A stretch of DNA of 64,000 nt from the NCBI RefSeq assembly GCF_036825875.1, contig NZ_DAISXK010000012.1, positions 6,166 through 70,165 on the forward strand, in the 5' to 3' direction. The notes beneath the pieces were generated by a model. It saw nothing but the letters and a program-made list of their open reading frames with translations, did not search any database and was not told the DNA's origin. Positions 15,922 through 24,994 of the stretch are shown piece after piece; the first letter of the stretch is position 1; each line of letters begins with the position of its first letter. The DNA comes from Paucihalobacter sp036825875. Lineage in GTDB: Bacteria; Bacteroidota; Bacteroidia; Flavobacteriales; Flavobacteriaceae. The position numbers were made by a program, and so were the translations under genes.

Positions 15922-17224
15922 TTTTAACCACTTCAGCATACAAATCAAAATCCTCCGCAGCGGTGATTTTTACAGTAGCAAATTCACCTGTTTTTAAATA
16001 AGATTCGGATGCATTTATCAATACTTCGTTATCCACATCTGGCGAATCAAATTCAGTACGACCAACAAAATAATTGCCTTCTTTTCTATCGATAACTACT
16101 TTAAAAACCTCACCAATTTTCTGCTGATTTAATTCCCATGAAATTTGTGACTGCAATTCCATGATTTCGTTGGCTCGCTCTTGTTTGACTTCTTCAGGTA
16201 CGTTATCTTCTAGGTTATAGGCATGTGTGTTTTCCTCGTGACTATAGGTAAAACAACCCAAACGCTCAAATCGCATGTCTTTAACCCACTGTTTTAAAGT
16301 TTGAAAATCTTCCTCTGTTTCGCCAGGATATCCAACAATTAAAGTGGTTCTAATCGTCATATTGGGAACTGCTTTTCTAAAGTCGTGCAGTAGTTTGGTA
16401 GTTTTTTCTTGGGTGGTACCGCGACGCATACTTTTTAAGATACGATCAGAAATATGCTGCAACGGAATATCAATATAATTACAAACTTTAGTTTCGCGGT
16501 GCATCACCTCAAGCACATCCATAGGAAATCCTGTTGGAAAGGCATAATGTAATCGTATCCATTCAATACCTTCAACTTTTACTAAGGCTTCAAGCAATTC
16601 GGCTAAATTGCGTTTTTTGTATATATCTAGTCCGTAGTAAGTTAAATCTTGGGCGATTAAAATAAGTTCCTTGACGCCTTTAGCCGCTAAATTTTCTGCT
16701 TCCTTCACTACATCTTCAATAGGTGTAGATTTGTGTTTACCGCGCATTAACGGAATGGCACAAAAACTACAAGGTCGGTCGCAGCCTTCAGCAATTTTCA
16801 AATAGGCATAGTTTTTAGGTGTTGTGGTAAGACGTTCGCCAATTAATTCATGTTTGTAATCGGCGCCTAAGGCTTTCAACAAAGATGGCAATTCCGTAGT
16901 GCCAAAATATTGATCTACATTGGGAATTTCTTTTTGTAAATCGGGTTTATATCTTTCACTTAAACAACCTGTAACAAATACTTTATCAACTTCGCCCGCT
17001 TCCTTTTTCTGCATAAATTCTAAAATAGTATTGATGCTTTCTTCTTTGGCATTGTTGATAAAACCGCAAGTATTAATTACTACAATATTACCTTCTTCTT
17101 CATGTACAACATCTTTACCACTGGCTTTTAATTGTCCCATCAGCACTTCGCTGTCGTAAACATTTTTACTACAGCCAAGTGTTACAACGTTAATTCTATT
17201 CTTTTTTAATGTTTTTGTCCGCAT
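15914..17224 (-). CDS. rimO: Ribosomal protein uS12 methylthiotransferase RimO
   Basis: Radical-SAM enzyme that adds a methylthio group to the conserved Asp of ribosomal protein S12. An N-terminal UPF0004 domain (VVTLGCSKNVYDSEVLMGQL) carries the three cysteines for the auxiliary cluster; the radical-SAM motif CxxxCxxC is in GCDRPCSFCAIPLMRG, and a C-terminal TRAM domain ends the protein. 436 residues is full length. It is monocistronic with a good -7 element 20 bp before the start. Confidence 0.96.
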   Translation of the reverse strand: MRTKTLKKNRINVVTLGCSKNVYDSEVLMGQLKASGKDVVHEEEGNIVVINTCGFINNAKEESINTILEFMQKKEAGEVDKVFVTGCLSERYKPDLQKEIPNVDQYFGTTELPSLLKALGADYKHELIGERLTTTPKNYAYLKIAEGCDRPCSFCAIPLMRGKHKSTPIEDVVKEAENLAAKGVKELILIAQDLTYYGLDIYKKRNLAELLEALVKVEGIEWIRLHYAFPTGFPMDVLEVMHRETKVCNYIDIPLQHISDRILKSMRRGTTQEKTTKLLHDFRKAVPNMTIRTTLIVGYPGETEEDFQTLKQWVKDMRFERLGCFTYSHEENTHAYNLEDNVPEEVKQERANEIMELQSQISWELNQQKIGEVFKVVIDRKEGNYFVGRTEFDSPDVDNEVLINASESYLKTGEFATVKITAAEDFDLYAEVVKTT

Positions 17225-17243
17225 AATTATTTAAATGAAGGCA

Positions 17244-17251
17244 CAAAGATA
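17244..17251 (-). promoter_or_regulatory. Probable -7 element for rimO
   Basis: The minus strand reads TATCTTTGT, an exact match to TAnnTTTGY, 20 bp before the rimO ATG. No clear -33 TTG is found at 19 bp spacing. Confidence 0.42.
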
Positions 17252-17308
17252 CAACCAATGTTAAACCTTTTATATATTTTTAAGTCTTAATAGAAAATCT
17301 GTTATACC

Positions 17309-18385
17309 ATGTCTATCTATTTAAGAATTCTAGCTTTAGTGGCGTTCAGTTTCTTTTCATGCTCATCTACCGACGATAATCCGCCACAAATTATTACCCC
17401 AGACGAGGACATTTATTTTCCACCCATTAATTCCGACGTATGGGAGACAAAAACTACAGCGTCTTTAGGCTGGAATGAAAGCGAACTGCAACCACTATTA
17501 GATTTTTTAGAAGAAAAGAACAGCAGAAGCTTTATGATTTTACATAACGGCAACATAGTTGTAGAGTCTTACTTTAATGGACACACAGCGACTTTACCTT
17601 GGTATTGGGCCAGTGCCGGTAAAACATTAACTACCGCCATTACTGGAATTGCGGAAAGCGAAGGCTTCATCAATATCAATAACAAAGTATCAGATTATTT
17701 AGGAGCCAGTTGGACAAGTGCGCCGATTGACAAAGAAAACTTGATTACCTGTAAAAATTTATTATCGATGAATTCTGGTCTAAACGATGCCTTAGGAAGC
17801 GATGTTTCTCCTGCAAATCTTCAATATGTAGCAGATGCAGGAACCCGTTGGGCTTATCATAATGTGTATGTGAAACTTCAAGATGTGGTTGCTCAAGCCA
17901 GTGGAAACTCGTGGGATAATTATTTCAATATCAAATTGAAAAATAGAATTGGCATGACTGGCGCTTGGATTCCAAATGAAGACTTGAATGTCTATTGGAG
18001 CAATACCAGAAGTATGGCCAGATTTGGATTGTTAGTCTATGCTGATGGTAAATGGGGAGACCAACAGATTATTCCCGCAAACTTCCTTAACGATGCTGTA
18101 AACACCTCGCAAAACCTAAATCAAGCTTATGGTTATATGTGGTGGCTAAATGGCAAGTCTACTTACAGATTACCACAAGTACAATTTCAGTTTAATGGTT
18201 CGCTGGTTCCTAATGCACCGAATGATATGTATTGCGCTTTGGGTAGAGATGACCAAAAAATATACATCGTTCCAAGTAAAAAACTGGTAGTGATTAGGAT
18301 GGGTAATTCGGCAGACGAGACCAATTTTGCATTGTCTGGATTTGACGATGAGTTGTGGGTACGCATCAATGCGTTTACAGACTAG
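17309..18385 (+). CDS. Serine hydrolase of the beta-lactamase (class C/PBP-like) family, lipoprotein
   Basis: A 358-residue exported enzyme. Signal peptide with lipobox (LVAFSFFSC, Cys18) and then a serine beta-lactamase-like fold: SxxK is SAGK with nucleophile Ser102 and Lys105, and the YxN motif is YHN in WAYHNVYVK. The third box is less clear (ALGRDDQKIYIVPSKK). Such proteins are usually esterases or D-amino peptidases rather than antibiotic-destroying enzymes. It has its own transcription unit, 85 bp from divergent rimO. Confidence 0.87.
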   Translation: MSIYLRILALVAFSFFSCSSTDDNPPQIITPDEDIYFPPINSDVWETKTTASLGWNESELQPLLDFLEEKNSRSFMILHNGNIVVESYFNGHTATLPWYWASAGKTLTTAITGIAESEGFININNKVSDYLGASWTSAPIDKENLITCKNLLSMNSGLNDALGSDVSPANLQYVADAGTRWAYHNVYVKLQDVVAQASGNSWDNYFNIKLKNRIGMTGAWIPNEDLNVYWSNTRSMARFGLLVYADGKWGDQQIIPANFLNDAVNTSQNLNQAYGYMWWLNGKSTYRLPQVQFQFNGSLVPNAPNDMYCALGRDDQKIYIVPSKKLVVIRMGNSADETNFALSGFDDELWVRINAFTD

Positions 18386-18507
18386 TTTGAAAAAATTAAA
18401 TTTATTGATTACTGCATCAGAATATTTAAGAAAAACGAAAACTTCCTTCAAAATTATTTGAAAAGTTTATCTTGTGGCGGTATTTAAATATTTTTGATTT
18501 TTTATTT

Positions 18508-19692
18508 ATGAAAGGACAAATTCTACTGCTTCTGCTCACCTTTTCGAGCATCATCTGCTATTCGCAAATTAACTATGAAACAGGATATTTTATTAATAAT
18601 TCAAACCAAAAAGTAGATTGCCTTATTCGAAACGTTAATTTAAAAATAAATCCAACCGAATTTGAGTTTAAGTTAACGGAAGACGCAGAAATACAAAAAG
18701 CGAGCATCCAAACTGTTCAAGAGTTCCATATTTATGGTAAATTTAAATACATCCGAAAGAATGTGATGATTGATCAATCAGAGAAAAGTATTGATAAATT
18801 GAGTAGAGAAAGAAAAGCTTTGTTGGAAGAACAAGAAGTTTTTTTAAGAGTTTTAATAGAAGGAAAGGCAAGCTTATATTCATTTGAAAACAGTAAATTC
18901 AAAAGATTTTTTTACAGTTTAGATGATTCGAAAATTGAACAATTAATATTTAAAGAATATTTAAATGATGATAGAAAAATCTCTCAAAATAATATGTTCA
19001 AACAACAGCTATTGGATGATTTAAAATGCTCAACCATCAAAAAGCAAGATGCTGAAAATGTGAATTACCGAAAAAATGAATTGATCACTTTTTTCGTGAA
19101 ATACAATGAATGTAATAATACAGAATTCACAAATTTTGAAGAAAAACAAAAAAGAGACTTATTCAACTTAAATTTTCGTCCCGGCATAAATAGTGCAACT
19201 CTTTCAATAGAGAATAACAGTTCAAGTTCTAACGCTGTTGATTTTAATGACAAAATTGGTTTTAGATTTGGTATAGAAGTTGAATTTATTTTGCCAATTT
19301 ATAACAACAAATGGGCTTTCACAATTGAGCCAACTTATCAATATTTTAAAACTAAAGAAACGATTACCTCATCAATTGCAACTCGAAATTTCGAAGTCGA
19401 TTATAAGTCTTTAGAAGTGCCGATTGGAATAAGACATTACATTTTTTTAAATAAAAATTCTAAACTTTTTATAAACGGTGCATTTGTTTTTGATTTGAGC
19501 AGTAATTCGTCTATAAATGAGCTTATAATTGGTAATAGCTCAAATTTTGCATTTGGATTAGGCCTTAAACAAAATGATAAATATAGCATAGAGTTAAGGT
19601 ATCAACCCAACAGAAATATATTAACTGATTATGTGTTTTGGAGTTCGAATTACACTACTGCCAGTGTAATATTCGGCTATACTTTGTTTTGA
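18508..19692 (+). CDS. Outer-membrane beta-barrel protein of unknown function
   Basis: A 394-residue exported protein. The ATG at 18508 is chosen because it begins a clean signal peptide (MKGQILLLLLTFSSIICYSQ); an upstream ATG at 18472 would only add 12 residues. Residues 20-210 form a soluble region with charged and coiled-coil-like stretches, and the last 170 residues have alternating strands ending in an aromatic residue (VIFGYTLF), typical of a PorT-like eight-stranded barrel. No neighbour clarifies its role. Confidence 0.75.
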   Translation: MKGQILLLLLTFSSIICYSQINYETGYFINNSNQKVDCLIRNVNLKINPTEFEFKLTEDAEIQKASIQTVQEFHIYGKFKYIRKNVMIDQSEKSIDKLSRERKALLEEQEVFLRVLIEGKASLYSFENSKFKRFFYSLDDSKIEQLIFKEYLNDDRKISQNNMFKQQLLDDLKCSTIKKQDAENVNYRKNELITFFVKYNECNNTEFTNFEEKQKRDLFNLNFRPGINSATLSIENNSSSSNAVDFNDKIGFRFGIEVEFILPIYNNKWAFTIEPTYQYFKTKETITSSIATRNFEVDYKSLEVPIGIRHYIFLNKNSKLFINGAFVFDLSSNSSINELIIGNSSNFAFGLGLKQNDKYSIELRYQPNRNILTDYVFWSSNYTTASVIFGYTLF

Positions 19693-19715
19693 AAATAAAA
19701 ACCTTCTCAATTAGA

Positions 19716-21452
19716 TTATTTATAATTTTTAGGCGATTCTCGTTTCTTACTTGCTTGTTCATAGCTATAAGCCCAAGTTAAAAGCTGTTTTTCTTGTTTC
19801 GGCTGGGCAATAAAAGTGAGTCCTTTTGGAGCGCCATTTTCAGCGTATCCCATAGGCACTGTTAAAGCGGGATACTCGGCTACTGCAGCAAAACCCGCAT
19901 GGTAGTTGTTAATTGAAAGAAGTCCATCCAGTTTAAATTCTTTAATTGGTTCATCAAAAAATCTGCGACCGTTGGTTTTAAGGGTGTCTTTGATACGTCT
20001 TAAAAATTGAGCATTGCCTTTATCTTCTGAAATTCCTCTAAATAATGCCTGACCATAAGGCATAACATTCACTGAGTCTTGAATATTAAAGGCTATTACG
20101 TCGTCTATGTTTGAGATTTTAACAGATGGATTGGCATGATTGGCCATGTACGATGGGAAATTTTTTTTCATATCGAGATTTAACAATCTTATAAAATGAG
20201 GTAAACTGACGTCAATCTCGTCCACCTGAACAATGATTGCTCCTTTACTTTCCAATGCTGAAATTGCATCTTTATATAGCGGATCTTCTAACAAAGGCTT
20301 AAAGGCACCAAATTTTTTACCTTCGAGCGAATTATCCTTTTTGATATTAGTATAAAAATGTTTTGATTGAAACTGAACATTCATAGATTTTTTATCGGCA
20401 CGATCAAAACCATACATAGCATCAAGTAAAATAGCTATATCGATTACAGATCTGCCAATTGGCCCAGCCGTATCTAAGGTTTCAGAAATAGGAATGATTC
20501 CACTTCTGCTAATAAGACCAATGGTCGGTTTAATGCCTACAACCGAATTCTGACTAGCGGGAGATAAAATAGAACCAGCAGTTTCTGAACCAACAGCCGC
20601 AGCGCAAAAATTTGCCGCAACAGCTACCGCACTTCCAGAGCTAGAACCACCCGTGTCGAATATTTTTCTTCCGTAAGGATTAAGCGTTTGACCACCTAAG
20701 GCGCTATATCCACTTGGGCAATTTCCGCAGAAAAAGTAAGCCCATTCGCTCAAATTAGCTTTGCCTAAAATAAGTCCGCCTTGATTTTTAATTTGTTTTA
20801 TCACAAAAGCATCTGAAGTTCTGTTATCCTTTAAAGCAACAGAGCCAGCGGTTGTTGGCATACCTATGGTATTAATATTATCCTTTAACAAAATAGGCAT
20901 ACCGTATATAAGATGCGCATTTTTATTATTTTTTATTGCTTCATCTTTAGCCTTAGCTTCAGTAATTATATTAGGATTAAGGGAGATTACTGAATTGAGT
21001 GACAAATCGTTTTCTCTGTCAGTAGCGCGAATACGGTATAAGTAAAATTTTGTGAGTTGTTCGTAACTCAATTTGCCAGATTTAACATGGCTCTGTAAGG
21101 TTGGGATATCTTGATCTAACACCAAACTTTTTAAACGATTATAATCGTCCTCAGTGAAATCACTCATAGAGGCATTCAAAGACGTCCAAATGTCTAATCG
21201 TGATACAAACCTCGAATCTAACACCTCAAATTCACGGAACTCTTTGGTGGCGATGGCACTTAAATCAGAACTAGATTCTTGAGCTGATGGTGTTTCATTG
21301 CTGTCGGTGACTTTAGAAGTTTCTTTGCAAGACCAACTTAGCAATAGACCTAAAACCAAAAAGATTCTGAAATTATAAAAACATTTCAGAATCTTTTGTT
21401 CAATTAGTTTAAAAAAAAGATTGTAAAAATGCTTGGCAGGGGATGCTATCAT
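19716..21452 (-). CDS. Amidase-signature family lipoprotein
   Basis: An exported amidase-signature hydrolase. The Ser-cisSer-Lys triad is visible: LLKDNI gives the Lys, DTGGSSSGSA the cis-Ser and GSETAGSIL the nucleophile. The frame extends to 21611, but those first 53 residues look untranslated; ATG at 21452 gives MIASPAKHFYNLF and a signal ending FLVLGLLLSWSC, a lipobox. The region encoding the signal contains a perfect 15-bp inverted repeat (21359-21397), so the true start needs care. It follows ftsY by about 95 bp. Confidence 0.85.
   Translation of the reverse strand: MIASPAKHFYNLFFKLIEQKILKCFYNFRIFLVLGLLLSWSCKETSKVTDSNETPSAQESSSDLSAIATKEFREFEVLDSRFVSRLDIWTSLNASMSDFTEDDYNRLKSLVLDQDIPTLQSHVKSGKLSYEQLTKFYLYRIRATDRENDLSLNSVISLNPNIITEAKAKDEAIKNNKNAHLIYGMPILLKDNINTIGMPTTAGSVALKDNRTSDAFVIKQIKNQGGLILGKANLSEWAYFFCGNCPSGYSALGGQTLNPYGRKIFDTGGSSSGSAVAVAANFCAAAVGSETAGSILSPASQNSVVGIKPTIGLISRSGIIPISETLDTAGPIGRSVIDIAILLDAMYGFDRADKKSMNVQFQSKHFYTNIKKDNSLEGKKFGAFKPLLEDPLYKDAISALESKGAIIVQVDEIDVSLPHFIRLLNLDMKKNFPSYMANHANPSVKISNIDDVIAFNIQDSVNVMPYGQALFRGISEDKGNAQFLRRIKDTLKTNGRRFFDEPIKEFKLDGLLSINNYHAGFAAVAEYPALTVPMGYAENGAPKGLTFIAQPKQEKQLLTWAYSYEQASKKRESPKNYK
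21359..21397. terminator. Perfect 15-bp inverted repeat, terminator-like
   Basis: The arms 21359-21373 (AAAAGATTCTGAAAT) and 21383-21397 are exact reverse complements with a 9-nt loop. The A-run and T-run at the two ends give it the look of a bidirectional intrinsic terminator, about 150 bp downstream of ftsY on the minus strand. It lies inside the apparent 5' coding region of the amidase, so it may instead be an attenuator or a regulatory hairpin in that message. Confidence 0.6.
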
Positions 21453-21546
21453 ATTTAAGTTTTTTCTAAAAATAACAAAAAACACGTTACGAACAACAGA
21501 AAATCGTTGAGCGGTAAACAGAAAAAACCAAATATAAGATGACAGT

Positions 21547-22500
21547 TTATTTGAAAAATGAATCAACAAATTCAAATTTATTAAAAACCTGAAGATGTTC
21601 AATACCCTCACCTACGCCAATATATTTAACTGGGATTTGAAACTGATCGCTAATACCAATAACAACACCACCTTTAGCTGTACCATCTAATTTTGTAACG
21701 GCCAAAGAAGTAACTTCTGTTGCTGCGGTAAATTGTTTTGCCTGTTCAAAAGCGTTCTGTCCTGTTGATCCATCCAAAACCAGCATCACCTCGTGTGGTG
21801 CATCGGTAACTACTTTTTGCATGACCCGTTTAACTTTGGTAAGTTCGTTCATTAAGTTTACTTTATTGTGTAATCTTCCAGCCGTATCTATGATCACGAC
21901 ATCGGCATTTTGATTCACAGCACTTTGAAGCGTATCAAAAGCCACAGAAGCAGGATCACTACCCATTGTTTGTTTTACAATTGGCACATCTACCCTATCA
22001 GCCCAAACTTGCAACTGATCGATAGCGGCGGCTCTAAAAGTATCAGCAGCACCTAGTACAACCTTTAAACCTTGCTTTTTAAACTGATAAGCCAATTTAC
22101 CGATGGTGGTAGTTTTACCAACACCATTTACACCAACCACCATAATTACATAAGGTTTTTGGTCACTTGGTACTCCAAACTCGGTAGCCTCGCCACTATT
22201 TGTTTCAGAAAGTAAAGCCGCTATTTCTTCTCTTAAAATTTGATTGAGTTCGTTCGTCCCTAAGTATTTATCTTTGGCAACTCTGGCTTCAATTCTTTCA
22301 ATGATTTTTAGTGTTGTGTTGACACCTACATCGCTACTTACTAAAACTTCTTCTAAATTGTCTAAAACATCATCATCAACTTTTGACTTACCAGCAACTG
22401 CTTTGTTTAATTTTGAAAAAAACGAAGATTTTGTTTTTTCCAGACCTTGGTCTAAATGTTCCTTTTTATCGGAAGAAAATATTTTTTTAAAGAAACTCAT
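21547..22500 (-). CDS. ftsY: Signal recognition particle receptor FtsY
   Basis: SRP-family GTPase that docks ribosome-nascent chain complexes at the inner membrane. G1 is GVNGVGKTTT, G3 DTAGRLHNK and G4 TKLDGTAKGG. 317 residues with only a short N-domain and little of the acidic A-domain of E. coli FtsY, as usual in Bacteroidota. It lies after the DUF4295 operon on the same strand, separated from it by a strong terminator, so it probably has its own promoter in 22501-22665. Confidence 0.97.
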   Translation of the reverse strand: MSFFKKIFSSDKKEHLDQGLEKTKSSFFSKLNKAVAGKSKVDDDVLDNLEEVLVSSDVGVNTTLKIIERIEARVAKDKYLGTNELNQILREEIAALLSETNSGEATEFGVPSDQKPYVIMVVGVNGVGKTTTIGKLAYQFKKQGLKVVLGAADTFRAAAIDQLQVWADRVDVPIVKQTMGSDPASVAFDTLQSAVNQNADVVIIDTAGRLHNKVNLMNELTKVKRVMQKVVTDAPHEVMLVLDGSTGQNAFEQAKQFTAATEVTSLAVTKLDGTAKGGVVIGISDQFQIPVKYIGVGEGIEHLQVFNKFEFVDSFFK

Positions 22501-22665
22501 TGTTGTTTATTTTTCAATGGAATGTCAAAAATTGAACCATGACTGCAACCTGCAAAAATGACATATATAAAGTCAAAACTACGTATTTTTTTCGGTTTCA
22601 ATTCTTAATAAAATAGTATAGGTTTTCAGTCTCAAGATAATTTGCTATGAAACTCTAAAAAAGCG

Positions 22666-22697
22666 CAAAAAAAAACTGCTTTCACAAGGAAAGCAGT
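22666..22697 (-). terminator. Intrinsic terminator of rpmB-rpmG-DUF4295
   Basis: On the minus strand ACTGCTTTC, a 5-nt loop and GAAAGCAGT form a perfect 9-bp stem followed by a run of eight or more T. It lies 24 bp past the DUF4295 stop. Confidence 0.85.
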
Positions 22698-22720
22698 CTG
22701 GTAAAATATATAAAATATAT

Positions 22721-22873
22721 TTATTTTTTCTTTAAAAACTCGTCTACAAATTCAGGTGCCATAACAGATTCTACAAATGTATATGCGCCAGTTTTAGGAG
22801 ATTTAACCATTTTTATAGCTTTGGTTAATCTTTTAGATCCGGTTTGTAACGATGCTACTGATTTCTTTGCCAT
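22721..22873 (-). CDS. DUF4295 family small protein
   Basis: A 50-residue basic protein starting MAKKSVASLQTGSKRLTKAI and ending EFVDEFLKKK. This family is found only in Bacteroidota, always next to rpmG and rpmB, which suggests a small ribosome-associated protein, though no function is demonstrated to my knowledge. It follows rpmG by 6 bp. Confidence 0.85.
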   Translation of the reverse strand: MAKKSVASLQTGSKRLTKAIKMVKSPKTGAYTFVESVMAPEFVDEFLKKK

Positions 22874-22879
22874 GACTTA

Positions 22880-23062
22880 TTATTTTATCTCTTTGTGAAC
22901 AGTCATACGCTTAAGGATTGGATTAAATTTCTTAATCTCCATTCTTCCAGGCGTATTTTTCTTGTTTTTGGTTGTAATATATCTCGAGGTTCCTGGATTT
23001 CCAGAATCCTTGTGCTCCGTACACTCTAATATAACTTGAATTCTATTTCCTTTTTTTGCCAT
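22880..23062 (-). CDS. rpmG: 50S ribosomal protein L33 (bL33)
   Basis: Sixty-residue large-subunit protein. The motif GNRIQVILECTEHK and the later RYITTKNKKNTPGRMEIKKF match bL33. One Cys remains where zinc-binding forms have four, so this is the zinc-free type. It lies 23 bp behind rpmB and 6 bp before DUF4295. Confidence 0.96.
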   Translation of the reverse strand: MAKKGNRIQVILECTEHKDSGNPGTSRYITTKNKKNTPGRMEIKKFNPILKRMTVHKEIK

Positions 23063-23085
23063 TATACTTCTAATTTAGCGTTGTG

Positions 23086-23325
23086 CTATTTTTTCAAAAA
23101 TCCTTTAGATTTTGCATCTTTTATTGCTGCAGAAATACCAATTTTATTGATGGTTTTTAATGCTGATGTAGATACTTTTAAAGTTACCCATTTATCTTCT
23201 TCAGGAATGTAAAAACGTTTTTTGATTAAATTGGCATCAAAGGTACGCTTGGTTTTATTCATGGCGTGAGAAACATTGTTTCCAACCATTGCTTTTTTCC
23301 CGGTAAGTTCACAAACTCTTGACAT
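23086..23325 (-). CDS. rpmB: 50S ribosomal protein L28 (bL28)
   Basis: Large-subunit protein, 79 residues, starting MSRVCELTGKKAMVGNNVSH with the family SHAMNKTKRTF stretch. First gene of the rpmB-rpmG-DUF4295 operon, with a consensus promoter upstream at 23366-23396 and a strong terminator behind the operon. Confidence 0.97.
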   Translation of the reverse strand: MSRVCELTGKKAMVGNNVSHAMNKTKRTFDANLIKKRFYIPEEDKWVTLKVSTSALKTINKIGISAAIKDAKSKGFLKK

Positions 23326-23365
23326 TTCTTTCTAACTTTTAGGTATGTAATTTTAAAACAGGGTG

Positions 23366-23396
23366 CAAATTTAATAAAACTTTACCACACAACAAA
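23366..23396 (-). promoter_or_regulatory. Consensus promoter of the rpmB operon
   Basis: On the minus strand TTTG (23393-23396), a 19-bp spacer and TAAATTTGC (-7, 23366-23373) match the Bacteroidota primary sigma consensus. It is 41 bp before the rpmB ATG and is the clearest promoter in the window. Confidence 0.65.
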
Positions 23397-23405
23397 CTAT
23401 TGTTG

Positions 23406-24653
23406 TTAGTTTTTTAAAATTTCTTTAAGCAACATTTCAAAGGATTTATTAACACCTTTATCAATGACTTTTTCTCGGTGATTTCCAAAGTTAAAGGTTT
23501 CTACAATAAGTGCTTTTGGGGTTGCTATGGCAATACAAGCTTCGCCTACATCAGCTTTTTCATCACCTTTTTCGGGACCAGCATTTCCTGTGGTTGCTAT
23601 GGCATAATCCGATTTAAAAAGCTTTTTGGCTGCAATCGCCATTTCAGCTGCAACTTCTTTACTCACCACGCCAAATTTGGAGATAATAGCTTCGGAAACA
23701 CCTAAAATTTCAATCTTACTTTCAGTGGCGTAACAATTTATGCCACCTTTATAAAATTGTGAGGCTCCTGCGTGCTTGGTAATTATTTCAGAAATTTTTC
23801 CACCAGTAAAACTTTCGGCCAAGGCTAAAGTTTGTGAACGTTCTTTAAATTGTTTGGCAATAATAGTTTCAATACTTTCAGTTTCTTCAAAACCAACAAA
23901 AATATCTTCAATTTGCGGTATGAGCAACTGTACTTGTCGTTCCATTTCTTGCTCAACTAATGTTCTATCCATATTTTTGGCAGATAAGCGCAGTCGTACT
24001 TTTCCTAAATTTGGCAAATAAGCAAGCTTGATAAAATCTGGTAGGTTATCTTCAAATACCTCGATTCTATTCGAAATAGCACTTTCACCTAAGCCATAGG
24101 TAAGTAAAGTTTTATGCAGAATGAACGGAAACTTATAGGTTTCTCTTAATCTTGGTAACACGTCATCGTTTACTAAGGCTTTCATTTCATAAGGCACACC
24201 AGGTAAGGAAACGAATACCTTTTCTACCTTTTCAAACCACATTCCTGGCGCCGTACCATATTTATTCATTAGCACCTTACATTTTGAAGGAACCATAGCT
24301 TGCTGCCTGTTGATATCTGATATTGGTGTACTGATATATTTCGAAAAAAGCATTTCGATATTGTCTAAAACTTTTTGATTTTGAATGAGTTCATCTTCAA
24401 AATATTCACAAAGCGTATGTTTTGTAATATCGTCTTTGGTAGGACCTAAGCCACCTGTGATAATAATAATATCAGCATTTGATTCGGCCTCTTTTAAAGC
24501 CTTTAAAATTTGACTCTTATTATCTTGTACTGAAGTAATTTGATAAACCGAAACCCCTATTTTGTTGAGTTGCTTTCCTAAAAAAGCTGAATTGGTATCA
24601 ATAATTTGACCGATGAGAATCTCATCGCCTATGGTAATTATTTCGGCTTGCAT
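23406..24653 (-). CDS. cinA: CinA-like competence/damage-inducible protein, nicotinamide-nucleotide amidase
   Basis: Two-domain protein of 415 residues. The N-terminal molybdopterin-binding-like domain (IITIGDEILIGQIIDTNSAF, TGGLGPTKDD) hydrolyses ADP-ribose or NMN in studied homologues; the C-terminal CinA domain (LALAESFTGGKISEIIT, TTGNAGPEKGDE) is the NMN deamidase. It therefore fits pyridine nucleotide salvage. Its ATG overlaps the Hpt stop by one base, placing it in an operon with the Hpt and FAH-family genes. Confidence 0.93.
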   Translation of the reverse strand: MQAEIITIGDEILIGQIIDTNSAFLGKQLNKIGVSVYQITSVQDNKSQILKALKEAESNADIIIITGGLGPTKDDITKHTLCEYFEDELIQNQKVLDNIEMLFSKYISTPISDINRQQAMVPSKCKVLMNKYGTAPGMWFEKVEKVFVSLPGVPYEMKALVNDDVLPRLRETYKFPFILHKTLLTYGLGESAISNRIEVFEDNLPDFIKLAYLPNLGKVRLRLSAKNMDRTLVEQEMERQVQLLIPQIEDIFVGFEETESIETIIAKQFKERSQTLALAESFTGGKISEIITKHAGASQFYKGGINCYATESKIEILGVSEAIISKFGVVSKEVAAEMAIAAKKLFKSDYAIATTGNAGPEKGDEKADVGEACIAIATPKALIVETFNFGNHREKVIDKGVNKSFEMLLKEILKN

Positions 24654-24994
24654 TATAGATTAAAGTCCTCCCTGATTTCTTCAGATGCATTGGCAACTGC
24701 ATTTAAAACTGTATCTAATTCAGCCGATACATCTTTGTCTCCTTGCTCAAATTTTCCCCAATCTTGCACAATTATAAGCTTATCTAAAACACCCAATTCA
24801 AACAAATCTATAGTTGGTTTCATTTTATGTGCTGCTTGATAAGTAGTGTAAAAATCTTTTTCGGCAACTGCCAGTTTAAGTCTTGCCGCGTCTTCTGGCA
24901 CTTCTTCTAGAAATGCGCCAGCCAAGGCCATGATGAAATCCTCATCACCATCAGCCATTTCCCTAACTCTGTAAAGTTTATAATGCTGTTCCAT
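24653..24994 (-). CDS. Stand-alone histidine phosphotransfer (Hpt) domain protein
   Basis: A 113-residue Hpt domain. The phospho-accepting His56 is in YQAAHKMKPTIDLF, close to the family AHxLKG pattern. No kinase or receiver is adjacent, so it must relay phosphate for a hybrid kinase encoded elsewhere. It is embedded between a FAH-family hydrolase and cinA with no spacers, one base overlap with cinA, and so shares their expression. Confidence 0.85.
   Translation of the reverse strand: MEQHYKLYRVREMADGDEDFIMALAGAFLEEVPEDAARLKLAVAEKDFYTTYQAAHKMKPTIDLFELGVLDKLIIVQDWGKFEQGDKDVSAELDTVLNAVANASEEIREDFNL

Noticed and set aside
19716..21611. 631-residue form of the amidase starting at 21611
   Set aside because: The first 53 residues are a low-complexity extension reaching to within the end of ftsY; the lipoprotein signal starts after the ATG at 21452.
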